Assembly: GCF_001528665.1 (NCBI RefSeq)
Contig: NZ_BBYJ01000008.1
Coordinates: 248,001-312,000 of the forward strand
Direction: 5' to 3'
Length of the DNA stretch: 64,000 nt
Origin: Microtetraspora malaysiensis
GTDB taxonomy: Bacteria > Actinomycetota > Actinomycetes > Streptosporangiales > Streptosporangiaceae
Under the pieces are notes generated by a model. That model saw nothing but the letters and a program-made list of their open reading frames with translations. It did no database searches and was not told where the DNA came from. The position numbers were made by a program, and so were the translations under genes. Shown piece by piece: positions 7,479 to 16,861 of this stretch; within the stretch, counting starts at the first letter, position 1, and each line of letters begins with the position of its first letter.

Positions 7479-8483
7479 TCAGGAGCGGGCGTCCCAGACC
7501 GCGAGAATGCGGGCCTCCTTCTCCGGGTCGATGCCGTGCTTCCCGAACCTGCGCTGGTCCTCCGGAATGTCCTTCAGCCACTCCCAGGTGTCCCGCACCG
7601 TCTCACTGACGGGACGGCAGGTGAGCCCGGCGGCGAGCGCCTTGGCCGAGGACGGCAGCCAGACCCCCACCGTGTCCGGGCCCTCCCACGCCCACAACGG
7701 CAGCTCGACCCACATCTGGACGTCGTGCTCCCGCAGGACGGCGTCGTCGACCCAGACCAGCTCGGCATCGGAGCCGGTGACCTTGACGCAGTCGCGCAGC
7801 CAGTCGCCGTACGTCGTGTTGCCAGGTACACCGGAGGTGAGGAAGCGGCCGGTCGTGCCCTTGGCCGCCTGGTCCACCGCGAAGGCGGCGATGTCGCGGG
7901 CGTCGATGAGCTGCATGGCCCGGTCCGGGTCGCCCGGCGCGAGCACCCGCCCTCCCTTGGCGATCCGGGTGAGCCACCACGGCAGCCGCCCGACGTTCTC
8001 GTACGGCCCGAGAATGAGGCCCGGATCGATGATCAGCGTCTCGCCGTCGAAGTGCTCCTCGACCGCGCGTTCGCAGCCGGCCTTGAGCACGCCGTAGTCG
8101 CCGAAGTCACTGTCCGCGTCCGCCGGGCACTCGTAGCGTGGCGCGTCCTCGTCCAGCCCGGGCACGGTCGGGAAGCCGGGGAACGCGGAGATGCTGGAGA
8201 TGAACGTGTAGTGGCCGGCATGGCCCGACAGCCTGCGCACCGAGTCGAGGACGACGCGCGGGGTGTAGCCGCAGACGTCGATGACGGCGTCCCACTGGCG
8301 TCCCTCGACGAGGCGGTCCAGGTCGGCGGGCACCTCGCGGTCCCCGTGCACGGCCTCGACCTCGGGTGCGTCCGGCGCGCTCCTGCCGCGGTTGAACGTC
8401 GTGACCTCGTGTCCCTGGCGGAGCGCCTCCGCGACGATCGCCCGGCCGAGGAACACCGAACCACCGATGACCAAGATTTTCAT
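7479..8483 (-). CDS. NAD-dependent epimerase/dehydratase (extended SDR)
   Basis: A 334-residue protein beginning MKILVIGGSVFLGRAIV, the GGxxFLG Rossmann signature of extended SDRs (residues 7-13). NRG follows the second strand (FNRGRSAPD), and HYTFISSISAF and DYGVLKAGCE hold the catalytic Ser and Tyr-x-x-x-Lys region. The C-terminal half (LPWWLTRIAKGGRVLAPGDPDRAMQLIDARD) matches proteins annotated as NAD-epimerase or reductase, some of which act on isoflavone-like or sugar-nucleotide substrates. The start at 8483 removes 20 unaligned residues of the longer open frame. The substrate is unknown. Confidence 0.85.
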   Translation of the reverse strand: MKILVIGGSVFLGRAIVAEALRQGHEVTTFNRGRSAPDAPEVEAVHGDREVPADLDRLVEGRQWDAVIDVCGYTPRVVLDSVRRLSGHAGHYTFISSISAFPGFPTVPGLDEDAPRYECPADADSDFGDYGVLKAGCERAVEEHFDGETLIIDPGLILGPYENVGRLPWWLTRIAKGGRVLAPGDPDRAMQLIDARDIAAFAVDQAAKGTTGRFLTSGVPGNTTYGDWLRDCVKVTGSDAELVWVDDAVLREHDVQMWVELPLWAWEGPDTVGVWLPSSAKALAAGLTCRPVSETVRDTWEWLKDIPEDQRRFGKHGIDPEKEARILAVWDARS

Positions 8484-8582
8484 GCCGCCATCTTTCGCCG
8501 CGCCCACCACGGCTGTCTCCCCGGTTTCACGGTGGGCGGACAAGTGCGCTCGGGGTGAACGGGGTCGCGGGCGACGGCGGGA

Positions 8583-10853
8583 TCAGCCCGTACGGAGCGT
8601 CGGCACGGGCGTGAAGCCCTCCTCGTGCAGCACGTGGACGCTGGCCGCGCCGATGTCGAAGTACAGCCCGGACAGCTCCAGCGTCCCCGACCGGACCAGG
8701 GCGTCCAGGCGCGGGTGGGAACGTACGTTCTCCAGTTGCTGGATCACGTTCAGGCGGCAGAGCCGGTCCAGCGGGCCCGCGTCGTCCTCCGTGCTCTCCG
8801 TCGCCACGAACCGGGCCAGCGTGTGCCGTCCGTGGCGCAGCCATCCACGCAGGGCGGGGAAGCCGGTGTCGAACTCGGCCGGTGCCGGCGGGATCTCACC
8901 GAGCAGAGCCACCATCGCGCCGCAGCCGGAGTGCCCGCAGACGGTGATCTTCCGTACCCCGAGGACCCCCACGGCGTACTCGATCGAGGCCATGACGGAG
9001 TCGTCGTGCGGCGCGGCCCGGTGGCGGGGGACGAGGTTCCCGATGTTGCGCAACGTGAACAGGTCGCCGGGGCCGCTCGCGGTGATGATGTTCGGCACGA
9101 TCCGCGAGTCGGCGCACGTGATGAACAGGTGGGAGGGCGCCTGCCCGCGCGCCAGCCGGGTCAGCAAAGGCCGCACCAGCGGGGCGGTGCGCCGCTGGAA
9201 CTCCTGGGCCCCCTTCAGCAGATCCGGTACGGCTTCGCCCCCGTTCGCCGGGGAGACGACGGCCGGGGCGGGCTCGGACATCGGGAGGATCTCCCCGGGA
9301 CGCGGCCCGGGACTCCGGTACGCCCACGGCAGCCACCACCGGTCGTGCCGGAACGGGCTCTTGGCGGGGAACATCCGGGTGCCGCGCACGGCGGCGGAGT
9401 ACCACTCGTCGTGCAGCTCGTCGATGTCGATCGTGCCGCCGGCGCGCTCGTGTTCCAGCCGCCAGTGGTGCAGCGCCTCGAAGGCGGCGTTGTCCATGAA
9501 GTCGACGTGCAGGTCGAGTTCGACGGCCGCCCCCGCCGGGATGGCCCGCAGCGCTTCGGTCAGCCTCGGCACGCCGAGGAAGGTGAGCGAACCGGTCACC
9601 ACGAGGCGCCATCGGTCGCCGTCGGGCCGCACCTGGACCGAGAGCCAGGTGAGCCGGCGGAGCGAGAGCAGCGCGGCCAGGCCGAGCCCCACCAGGACGC
9701 CCTCGGCGAGCCCGACCAGCACCACGCCGCCCATGGTGACGAAGTAGACCGGCATCTCGCCGTGGCCGCGCAGGTTGCGCACGTGGCCGACGTTCACCAT
9801 CTGGATGCCGATGAAGAGCAGCAGCGCGGCGAGCGCCTCCATCGGGATCAGCGTGATCGCCCATCCGAAGGCCAGGGTGAAGATCAGCACCCACATGCCG
9901 TGCAGCACCGTCGACCAGCGGCTGCGCGCGCCCGCCCGCGCGTTGGCGGTCGTCCGTACGACCACGCCGGAGACGGGCAGGCCGCCGAGCGCGCCCGAGA
10001 TGAGGTTCGCCGCGCCCTGCGCGGTCAGTTCCCGGTCGAGGTCGGCGCGTGGCCCGCTGTGCATGCGGTCGGAGGCGACACAGGTGAGCAGCGACTCGAC
10101 CGCGGCGAGCAGCGCGACCAGCAGCACCGACGACATGATGGCGTGCCAGTCCCCCGACGGGAAGACGGGACCCTCCAGGGAGGAGAACCCGCCGGTCAGG
10201 TCCACCCGGGTGACGTCCCAGCCGAGCGCGGCCGCCGGGGCCGCTCCGATCAGCAGGGCCGCGAGCGGGGCGGGCACCGCGCGCAGGCGCGGCAGCCGGT
10301 TCCACACCAGCAGGACGGCGATCGTGATGACGCCGACCAGGACGGCGTGGCCGTGGTTGTTCACGATCTGCGAGGGCAGCTCCAGGAGGTTCTCGACCGC
10401 CGACTTCTGCGGCTGCCCGCCGAGGACGATGTGGAGCTGCGAGAGCGCGATCGCGACGCCCACCCCGGCGAGCATCCCGTGGACGACCGCGGGGGACACC
10501 GCCAGGGCCGCCCGTGCCACCTTGACGAGGCCGAGCAGGAGCTGCAGCAACCCCGCCAGCAACGTGATCATGCACGTGGCGCGCCACCCGTACGTCTGCA
10601 CGAGGTCGGCGACGACCAGCGAGAGCCCGGCGGCCGGGCCGCTGACCTGGACCACGGATCCGCCCATCGCGCCCGCGACGATGCCCCCGACGACCGCGGC
10701 CACCAGACCGGCGGCGATCGGGGCGCCTGACGCGACGGATATCCCGAGGGAGAGGGGCACCGCGACGAGGAAGACCACCAGGGAGGCGGGTACGTCGTGC
10801 CGGAGCACGGACCGCCAGCCACTTTCCGTGTTCGTATAGCCGCTCTCCGTCAT
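8583..10853 (-). CDS. SulP-family anion transporter fused to a beta-carbonic anhydrase
   Basis: A 756-residue fusion. Residues 1 to about 410 form the multi-pass SulP transport domain. A STAS-like domain follows (about 425-500, LDLHVDFMDNAAFEAL), and residues about 535-756 are a beta-carbonic anhydrase with the zinc and Asp-Arg motif CADSR (about 577-581) and CGHSGCGAM (about 635-643). All expected zinc ligands (Cys, His, Cys) are present, so the anhydrase is probably active. Such fusions are known (for example mycobacterial Rv3273) and are thought to couple HCO3- transport with CO2 hydration at the membrane. Start ATG 10853 has AGGG 8 nt upstream. Confidence 0.93.
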   Translation of the reverse strand: MTESGYTNTESGWRSVLRHDVPASLVVFLVAVPLSLGISVASGAPIAAGLVAAVVGGIVAGAMGGSVVQVSGPAAGLSLVVADLVQTYGWRATCMITLLAGLLQLLLGLVKVARAALAVSPAVVHGMLAGVGVAIALSQLHIVLGGQPQKSAVENLLELPSQIVNNHGHAVLVGVITIAVLLVWNRLPRLRAVPAPLAALLIGAAPAAALGWDVTRVDLTGGFSSLEGPVFPSGDWHAIMSSVLLVALLAAVESLLTCVASDRMHSGPRADLDRELTAQGAANLISGALGGLPVSGVVVRTTANARAGARSRWSTVLHGMWVLIFTLAFGWAITLIPMEALAALLLFIGIQMVNVGHVRNLRGHGEMPVYFVTMGGVVLVGLAEGVLVGLGLAALLSLRRLTWLSVQVRPDGDRWRLVVTGSLTFLGVPRLTEALRAIPAGAAVELDLHVDFMDNAAFEALHHWRLEHERAGGTIDIDELHDEWYSAAVRGTRMFPAKSPFRHDRWWLPWAYRSPGPRPGEILPMSEPAPAVVSPANGGEAVPDLLKGAQEFQRRTAPLVRPLLTRLARGQAPSHLFITCADSRIVPNIITASGPGDLFTLRNIGNLVPRHRAAPHDDSVMASIEYAVGVLGVRKITVCGHSGCGAMVALLGEIPPAPAEFDTGFPALRGWLRHGRHTLARFVATESTEDDAGPLDRLCRLNVIQQLENVRSHPRLDALVRSGTLELSGLYFDIGAASVHVLHEEGFTPVPTLRTG

Positions 10854-10905
10854 GACGCGACCCTAAAACAGGGATCACGCGCAGGTCAGGCAAGCGGGAG
10901 GAAAG

Positions 10906-12528
10906 TCAGCGGTAATAGTCGGGATAGTCGGTCTCGGGGCTGCGGTGGCTGCCGCGGCGCCCGGTCGGCTCGGGGGTCGTGCCGTACAGCTCGTCGTAGC
11001 CGGGCCAGCTCCCGGACGCGGGCTTCTGCTCCGGCCACGCGGGCGGCTCCGGTGTGGCCGCGTGCCCCGGCTGCTGGCCCTGGCCGTAGTAGTCGCCCTG
11101 CTCGTACGGCGTGGCCGGGGTCGCGGGGGGCGAGCCGGCGGAGGCGGTGGGGCCGTTCATGGTGTCGGAGTCGTCGATCGTCGCCCAGCCCGCGCTCACC
11201 TCGTACGAGCTCGGGGACGGGGTGGAGGGGTAGGACGCGCGGTCGGCGGAGTAGGAGTCGTAACCGCCGTACTGGGTGGGCTGGTAGCCGTGCGGCGGTT
11301 CCGGGTCGTCCAGCACGTCGCGCACTCCCGGCCAGGCGGGCGTGGCGGGCGGAGCCGCCGGCTGTCCCCAGGAGGGCTCCTCGGCGGGCGGGGACGAGGG
11401 CACCGCGTAGGAGGGGCCGGTGTCGGAGGTGAAGCGCCCCGTCGAGCTGTACGGGTCCGCCGGAGGCACGTCGTAGGACGCCGGCCGCTCGAACATCCCG
11501 GTCTGGGGGACGGCGGTGTCGAAGGGGCCGGTCGCGGGGCTGGTGGGGGCGGGGCCGGTGTCGCGGATCGCCTCGAACATCCCGGTCTCGGGGATCACGT
11601 TGTCGAACGGGCCGGTCGCCGGGGCGGCGGGGCTGGTGGGGGCGGGGCCAGTGTCGCGGATCGCCTCGAACATCCCGGTTTCCGGGATCACGTTGTCGAA
11701 CGGGCCGGTGGCGGGCGGCGTGTTGCGTACGGCCTCAAAGGAGCCGCTGCCGCGTACGGCCTCGAAGGAGCCGCTGCCGCGTGGGCTGTTCAGCGGGTCG
11801 GCCGGCGGGGCGGAGAAGGGGCCGTTCGGCGTTCCGCCGGACGGCGAGCCGGTGGGCGGCGGGGCGCCGCGGTCGAGCAGCGGGTCGGGGCGCCCGGCCG
11901 GGGCCGGGGTGCCGAGCGCGCCCAGCGCGTCGGTGCCCGCGGTGGAGAAAGTCATCGTCTTCTGGTCGGCGAGCGCGGAGGCGGGGGTGGCGCGCAGAGG
12001 CTCGACCAGGTCGGCCAGTCCGGAGTGCCGCGGGGCCTGCGGGGACTGCGGGGGCACGGCCCGGGGGTCGGCCGAGGCGGCGACGGGGCGGGACGGGTCC
12101 GGCTGCGCGCCCCCGGCGCCGTCGAAGCCGCCCTCGTCGGAGCGGACCCGGGTCCAGTAGTCGTCGTCGTAGTCGTCCTGCTCGCCCCACTCGTCCACGC
12201 CGCGCCGGCCGCGGGCGGCCGCGGGCTGTTTGCCGCGCTGCGCCCCCGGGCGCGAGGCCTGCCGGCCGCCGGGGCGGGGCGCCGGGCGGGCGGCACGCTG
12301 CTGCTTGGCGCTCTGCGGCTCCTCGAACGCGTCGAAACCCTTGGGGAAGCTCTCGAAGAAGGTCTCCTCGGCGGGACGCCGCGGCTTGGGACCCTTGTTC
12401 TCGGCCATCGCCTTCAACCGCTCGGGCGGGAGCGCGCTCTCCCTGCGGCTCATCGACCGCATGCCCATGGCCACGACCACCAGCACCAAGAGCACGACGG
12501 CGACGAGGCCGGAAATGACCGCGATCAT
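10906..12528 (-). CDS. One-TM, Pro/Gly-rich repeat protein of unknown function
   Basis: 540 residues: an N-terminal transmembrane helix (about 3-24, MIAVISGLVAVVLLVLVVVAMG) and then a long, low-complexity cytoplasmic or extracellular tail. A short acidic/basic segment (FFESFPKGFDAFEE) follows the helix. The middle holds a tandem array of Gly-x-Phe units (GSF, GPF, GMF, GRF), including two near-identical copies of a block running from TGPFDNVIPETGMFEA to DTGPAPTSP. No enzyme domain is visible. The ATG at 12528 has GAGGGTGG upstream. It could be a scaffold or wall-associated protein; no function can be assigned. Confidence 0.75.
   Translation of the reverse strand: MIAVISGLVAVVLLVLVVVAMGMRSMSRRESALPPERLKAMAENKGPKPRRPAEETFFESFPKGFDAFEEPQSAKQQRAARPAPRPGGRQASRPGAQRGKQPAAARGRRGVDEWGEQDDYDDDYWTRVRSDEGGFDGAGGAQPDPSRPVAASADPRAVPPQSPQAPRHSGLADLVEPLRATPASALADQKTMTFSTAGTDALGALGTPAPAGRPDPLLDRGAPPPTGSPSGGTPNGPFSAPPADPLNSPRGSGSFEAVRGSGSFEAVRNTPPATGPFDNVIPETGMFEAIRDTGPAPTSPAAPATGPFDNVIPETGMFEAIRDTGPAPTSPATGPFDTAVPQTGMFERPASYDVPPADPYSSTGRFTSDTGPSYAVPSSPPAEEPSWGQPAAPPATPAWPGVRDVLDDPEPPHGYQPTQYGGYDSYSADRASYPSTPSPSSYEVSAGWATIDDSDTMNGPTASAGSPPATPATPYEQGDYYGQGQQPGHAATPEPPAWPEQKPASGSWPGYDELYGTTPEPTGRRGSHRSPETDYPDYYR
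11490..11790 (-). repeat. In-gene tandem repeats encoding Gly-x-Phe units
   Basis: Within the 10906-12528 gene, DNA repeats encode TGPFDNVIPETGMFEA twice and a third diverged copy (TGPFDTAVPQTGMFE). Two copies of RGSGSFEAV encoded by near-identical 24-bp units lie next to them. The near-identity of copies at DNA level suggests recent unit duplication, so copy number probably varies between strains. Confidence 0.75.
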
Positions 12529-12711
12529 AGCACCACCCTCAAGGCCATGGCCTGCCAGCGGCGCCGGTGAGGTCGCGCGGCCATCGACGCGACCTGCCCC
12601 CTTTGTTCACCTGCGCTCAGCAATTGGATCCGATTCTGCTCGACCACGATGACCGTTGTCACACCCTTGGCGAAGATTGGCGAGGTGCTGCTACCTGCGG
12701 TGTTCGGCATG

Positions 12712-13257
12712 TCACTCGATGTTCGAGGCAGTGAGACGGCCGCGGGCGATGGTGTGGCCGGCGATGTGCTCCAGGGTCTCCGCGAGGGGGGCGCCCTGCT
12801 GGAGATCGAGCTTCGCGTCCAAGGCGTACACAGTGAAACGGTAGTTCCCGTTGGGGGCGCACGGAGGCACGTATCCGACTTTCCCGGTCGTCGTCTTGCC
12901 CTCTCTCGAGCCTCGGGGGACGCCGTTCTCAGCCAGCTCGGTGGTGTTGGGGTCGATGTTGAAGACCACCCAGTGCACCTCCGCTTCGCTCCGAGGGCCG
13001 TTGTCGTCGACCACCAGGGCCACCGACTTGGCGCCCGACGTACCCGACCAGCGGAGAGGCGGGTTGCCCATCCCTCCGTCGCAGGAGTAGCCGTGCGGCA
13101 GGGGGGCGCCGTCGCGGAAACGCGGACTGGACACGCTGATCACGTCGAGGTTCCTGGGCGAACCACCGCCCAGGATCCCGCAGCCTGATGCGGTGAGCGC
13201 GACCGCCGCGATGGCGACGGCACGCCGCGCGCGTCCTGACATGTTCGGCGACCCCAT
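12712..13257 (-). CDS. YbhB/YbcL-type (PEBP/RKIP-like) lipoprotein
   Basis: The 181-residue form from ATG 13257 has a signal peptide ending in a lipobox (LTASGC, Cys about residue 25). The PEBP fold follows: a GYSCDGG-x-GNPPLRWSG segment, SVALVVDD and HWVVFNIDPNTTEL. These match the bacterial YbhB/YbcL motifs forming the anion-binding pocket. Family members bind phosphorylated or phospholipid-like ligands; the bacterial role is unsettled. An in-frame ATG at 13242 is an equally possible start. It would be an envelope-anchored soluble domain. The 183 bp downstream (12529-12711) contain no other gene. Confidence 0.87.
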   Translation of the reverse strand: MGSPNMSGRARRAVAIAAVALTASGCGILGGGSPRNLDVISVSSPRFRDGAPLPHGYSCDGGMGNPPLRWSGTSGAKSVALVVDDNGPRSEAEVHWVVFNIDPNTTELAENGVPRGSREGKTTTGKVGYVPPCAPNGNYRFTVYALDAKLDLQQGAPLAETLEHIAGHTIARGRLTASNIE

Positions 13258-13499
13258 GCCCGATGATGCTACGCGGATCTGGACGGTGCGCTGACCGGAT
13301 CGCGCCGATCCGTTCCCTCGGCCGGCTCCACGGGTGCTTCCCGAGCCCGCGGCCCCGTCGTCCCGGCAGGGGCGGGAAGGGGGGCCTCGGCCGTGGTCAC
13401 CGCCGGTACGGCGGCCGCGCCTGTCGTCCCAGTGCCGTACGGGGAGCGGGCCCGCGATCTGATCGCCCACCGGCTCCCGAAGAGACGGATAATCGAGGC

Positions 13500-16400
13500 A
13501 TGGTGGGGACGGAACGGGACACAGGCCTAAGATTCTCCGTCCTCGGCCCTCTTGAGGTCCGGCAGGACGGCCGGCTGATCGAGATCGGCGGGCAGCGACT
13601 GCGGGCCCTGCTGACGGCGCTGCTGCTCGACGCCGGCCGGGCCGTCCCGGTCGACGCGCTCGTCGCGAGGGTGTGGGAGAACAGCCCCCCGAGCGGTGTC
13701 GGCAACGCGCTCCAAGCCCTGGTCTCCCGGCTCCGCGCCGCGATCGACCGCGAGCTGGTGGCCGCCCACCCGTCCGGATATCGGCTGGCCGTCTCGCCCG
13801 AGCTGGTCGACGTCCACGTGTTCACCCGGCTGTGCGGGGAGGGCGGCCGGGCGCTGGCCGCCGGTGACGCCCCCAGCGCCGCACGCACCCTGCGGGACGC
13901 GCTCGCGCTCTGGCGCGGCCCCGCGCTTCCCGACCTGCCCGACGGAGCGCCGGAGGCCGCGCGGCTCGACGACCTGCGGATCGCCGCGACCGAGGACCGG
14001 ATCGACGCCGACCTCGCCCTCGGACGGCACGGCGAGGTGCTGCCGGAGCTGCGCGCCTTCATCACCGCGCACCCGCTGCGCGAACGGCTGCGCGGCCAGT
14101 TCATGCGGGCCCTCTACGCCTCCGGACGCCAGGTCGAGGCGCTCGCCGCCTACGAGGACGCCCGGGCCGTTTTCGCCGACCTGCTCGGAGCCGATCCCTC
14201 GCCCCGGCTCGCCGAACTGCACCTCGCCGTACTCCGCCGCGAGCCCCTCCCGCACAACGGATCCGCCCCGGCCGTCGCGGGGGAGGAGCGGCCGGTCGCT
14301 CTCGAAGCGCGCGTCACCGCCGTCCCAGAGTCGCCGGCCGCTGTCCCAGAGTCCCCGGCCGCGCCGGAGTCGCCGAACGCTCTGGAACCGGCCGTCATCC
14401 CGGAGTCGCCCGTCATCCCGCCGGTCGCCGACGCGCGTCCCCGCTCCGCGCCGGCCGCGGCCAAGGGCAACCTGCGGGCCAGGCTGACGAGCTTCGTCGG
14501 ACGCGAGACGGACGTCGAGCGTGTGGGCGGCCTCCTGGACGCGCACCGGCTGGTGACCCTCTTCGGTCCCGGAGGGGCGGGCAAGACACGCCTCGCCGTC
14601 GAGACCGCCGAGCAGCTCTCCTCCGAAGTGCCGGACGGCGCCTGGCTGGTCGAGCTGGCGTCGCTGCGCGACCCCGACGAGATCGCGCAGACGATGCTCA
14701 CCTCGCTCGGCCTGAGGGACGCGAGTCTGATGACCAGGCGGCCGGGCGCCGGGCCGCACGGCGAGGCCGACCCCACCGAGCGGCTGGCCGTCCTCCTCGC
14801 GGGCCGCCGGGCGCTGATCGTCCTGGACAACTGCGAGCACCTGATCGAGCCCGCCGCGGTGCTGGTGGACCGGCTGCTGGCCGCCTGCCCGGACATCCGC
14901 GTCCTCGCCACCAGCCGGGAGCCGCTCGGCATCACCGGCGAGATGCTGTGGCTGGTGCGCCCGCTCGACCTCGACCCCGCGGTACGGCTGTTCACCGACC
15001 GCGCCACGGCCGCCAGGCCGGGATACGCGGTGGACGGGGAGCGCCCGGCGGTCGAGCGCATCTGCCGGGAGCTGGACGGGATGCCCCTCGCGATCGAGCT
15101 GGCCGCGGCCCGGCTGCGCGCCCTCTCCGCCGGGCAGATCGCCGATCGCCTCGACGACCGGTTCCGCCTCCTCACCAGCGGGAGCCGTACGGCGCTGCCG
15201 AGGCACCAGACGCTGCGTGGCGTGGTCGAGTGGAGCTGGGAGCCGCTGGACGAGGACGAGCGGCGGCTCGCCGCGCGGCTGTCGGTCTTCGCGGGCGGGG
15301 CGACCCTGGAGAGCGCCGAGCGCGTCTGCGCGGGGCCGGGCGGGTCGGGCTGGACCGTCGACCTGCTCGGGCGCCTGGTGGACAAGTCCCTCGTCGTCTA
15401 CGACGACGGCGGCTATCACATGCTGGAGACGATCAGAGCGTACGCCGCCGAGCGGCTCGCCGAGTCGGGCGAGGAGCGGCGGGTGCGGCTGGCGCACGCG
15501 GAGTTCTTCACCGAGCTGGCCGAGACGGCCGACTCGCGGCTGCGCGGGCCGGACCAGGTCGGGTGGCTGGCCCGGCTGACGGCCGAACAGGACAACCTGT
15601 CGGCCGCGCTGCGCTGGGCGGTCGACGAGGGCGAGGCCGACCTGGCGATCCGGCTGGTCGGCGCGCTCGGCTGGTACTGGTGGCTGGCCGGTCGCCGGGC
15701 GGAGGGCGAGGCGCGGACCGCCGAAGTGCTCCGGATCGTCCCCGAGGACGTCGAGCCGGCCAAGCGGGCGCTGCTGCTCGCGGTCTACGGCGTGACCGCG
15801 CTGGGCGGCTCCGCCGACTGGGAGCGCGCGCGGGAGGCTCTCGAAGGCGTCGGCTCGCTGGTCGAACTGCTCGCGCCCAGCCCCCTGCACCCGATCGTCG
15901 CGCTGGCGCGGCCGGTGCTGAGCCTCTTCCTCCGCCACATTGACACCGTGGACGCCCACCTCGCCGAGCTGTTGGCCGCGCCGGACCCGTGGCTGGTCGC
16001 CGTCGCGCACCTGTTCCGGGGGCATCTGCACTTCAACAGCGGCCGGGTCCCCCAGGGGGAGGCCGACGTGGCGGCCGCGCTTGCGGGATTCCGTCTGACG
16101 GGTGACCGCTGGGGCGTCGCCAACTCGTTGTCTGCGCTGGCCGAGGTCAAGGCCATCCGCGGGGACAACGCCGGAGCGATCCCGATCATGCGCGAGGCCA
16201 TCGCGCTCGTCGACGAGATCGGCGCCTCCAACGACACCCCGTACATGCGGAGCCAGCTGGCGACGGCCCTCAACGCGACCGGAGATCGCGCGGGGGCGCA
16301 CCTGGTGCTCGACGAGGCGGAGCGCATCTGCGCCGCGGGGGACGACGTGGTCAGCCTGGCGGGCCTGGGGCTCGTCAGAGGGGAGTTCGCCCGGGAGGAC

Positions 16401-16844
16401 GGCGAACTCGACCTCGCCCGGAGGCACTACGCCGAGACGGTGCGGCAGATCGACGGGCCGGCGGTCCAGCCGCCGCAGTTCCGCGCGCTGGTGCACGCGT
16501 CCCTCGGCCTGCTCGCGGAGCAGGAGGGCGACGCGGCCCGCTCGCGCCGGATGCACGCCGCGGCCATGGAGGCGGCCATCACCGCAGAAGACGGTCCGGT
16601 CATCGGACGTGTGCTGATCGGCAGGGCGGGGCTGGCGCTCCTCGACGGCGACCCGGAGCTGGCCGCCCGCCTGCTCGGGTCCGCCGCGGCGATGCGTGGC
16701 GTGGACGAGGTGGTCGCCTTCGACCACGGCCGCATCACCGCCGCCGCGCAGGCCGCGCTCGGGCCCGAGGAGTTCTCGCGGGCCTACGAGCGCGGCCGGG
16801 CGACGCCGCTGGACGACATGGTCGCCGCTGTCTCCGCCGGCTGA
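13500..16844 (+). CDS. AfsR-type SARP regulator: DNA-binding/BTAD, NB-ARC-like ATPase, TPR region
   Basis: 1114 residues. The N-terminus (RFSVLGPLEVRQDGRLIEIGG) starts an OmpR-type winged helix, followed by the bacterial transcriptional activation domain to about residue 255 (FMRALYASGRQVEALAAYEDARAVF). After a Pro/Ser-rich linker comes an ATPase with Walker A GPGGAGKT (about 356-363) and Walker B ALIVLDNCEHL. The C-terminal 500 residues are helical, TPR-like. These proteins activate antibiotic or stress genes after signals reaching the ATPase. It is convergent with the ABC exporter operon, whose promoter carries direct repeats of the kind SARPs bind. ATG 13500 is chosen because the domain begins right after it. 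Confidence 0.9.
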   Translation: MVGTERDTGLRFSVLGPLEVRQDGRLIEIGGQRLRALLTALLLDAGRAVPVDALVARVWENSPPSGVGNALQALVSRLRAAIDRELVAAHPSGYRLAVSPELVDVHVFTRLCGEGGRALAAGDAPSAARTLRDALALWRGPALPDLPDGAPEAARLDDLRIAATEDRIDADLALGRHGEVLPELRAFITAHPLRERLRGQFMRALYASGRQVEALAAYEDARAVFADLLGADPSPRLAELHLAVLRREPLPHNGSAPAVAGEERPVALEARVTAVPESPAAVPESPAAPESPNALEPAVIPESPVIPPVADARPRSAPAAAKGNLRARLTSFVGRETDVERVGGLLDAHRLVTLFGPGGAGKTRLAVETAEQLSSEVPDGAWLVELASLRDPDEIAQTMLTSLGLRDASLMTRRPGAGPHGEADPTERLAVLLAGRRALIVLDNCEHLIEPAAVLVDRLLAACPDIRVLATSREPLGITGEMLWLVRPLDLDPAVRLFTDRATAARPGYAVDGERPAVERICRELDGMPLAIELAAARLRALSAGQIADRLDDRFRLLTSGSRTALPRHQTLRGVVEWSWEPLDEDERRLAARLSVFAGGATLESAERVCAGPGGSGWTVDLLGRLVDKSLVVYDDGGYHMLETIRAYAAERLAESGEERRVRLAHAEFFTELAETADSRLRGPDQVGWLARLTAEQDNLSAALRWAVDEGEADLAIRLVGALGWYWWLAGRRAEGEARTAEVLRIVPEDVEPAKRALLLAVYGVTALGGSADWERAREALEGVGSLVELLAPSPLHPIVALARPVLSLFLRHIDTVDAHLAELLAAPDPWLVAVAHLFRGHLHFNSGRVPQGEADVAAALAGFRLTGDRWGVANSLSALAEVKAIRGDNAGAIPIMREAIALVDEIGASNDTPYMRSQLATALNATGDRAGAHLVLDEAERICAAGDDVVSLAGLGLVRGEFAREDGELDLARRHYAETVRQIDGPAVQPPQFRALVHASLGLLAEQEGDAARSRRMHAAAMEAAITAEDGPVIGRVLIGRAGLALLDGDPELAARLLGSAAAMRGVDEVVAFDHGRITAAAQAALGPEEFSRAYERGRATPLDDMVAAVSAG

Positions 16845-16861
16845 GAGCCCGCGCGGCCGGG

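Noticed and set aside
5823-8558. Long open frame of about 900 codons on the plus strand
   Set aside because: It runs antisense to five well-supported minus-strand genes (M48-like, PemK-like, epimerase), has Arg/Gly/Pro-rich shadow composition and no domain.
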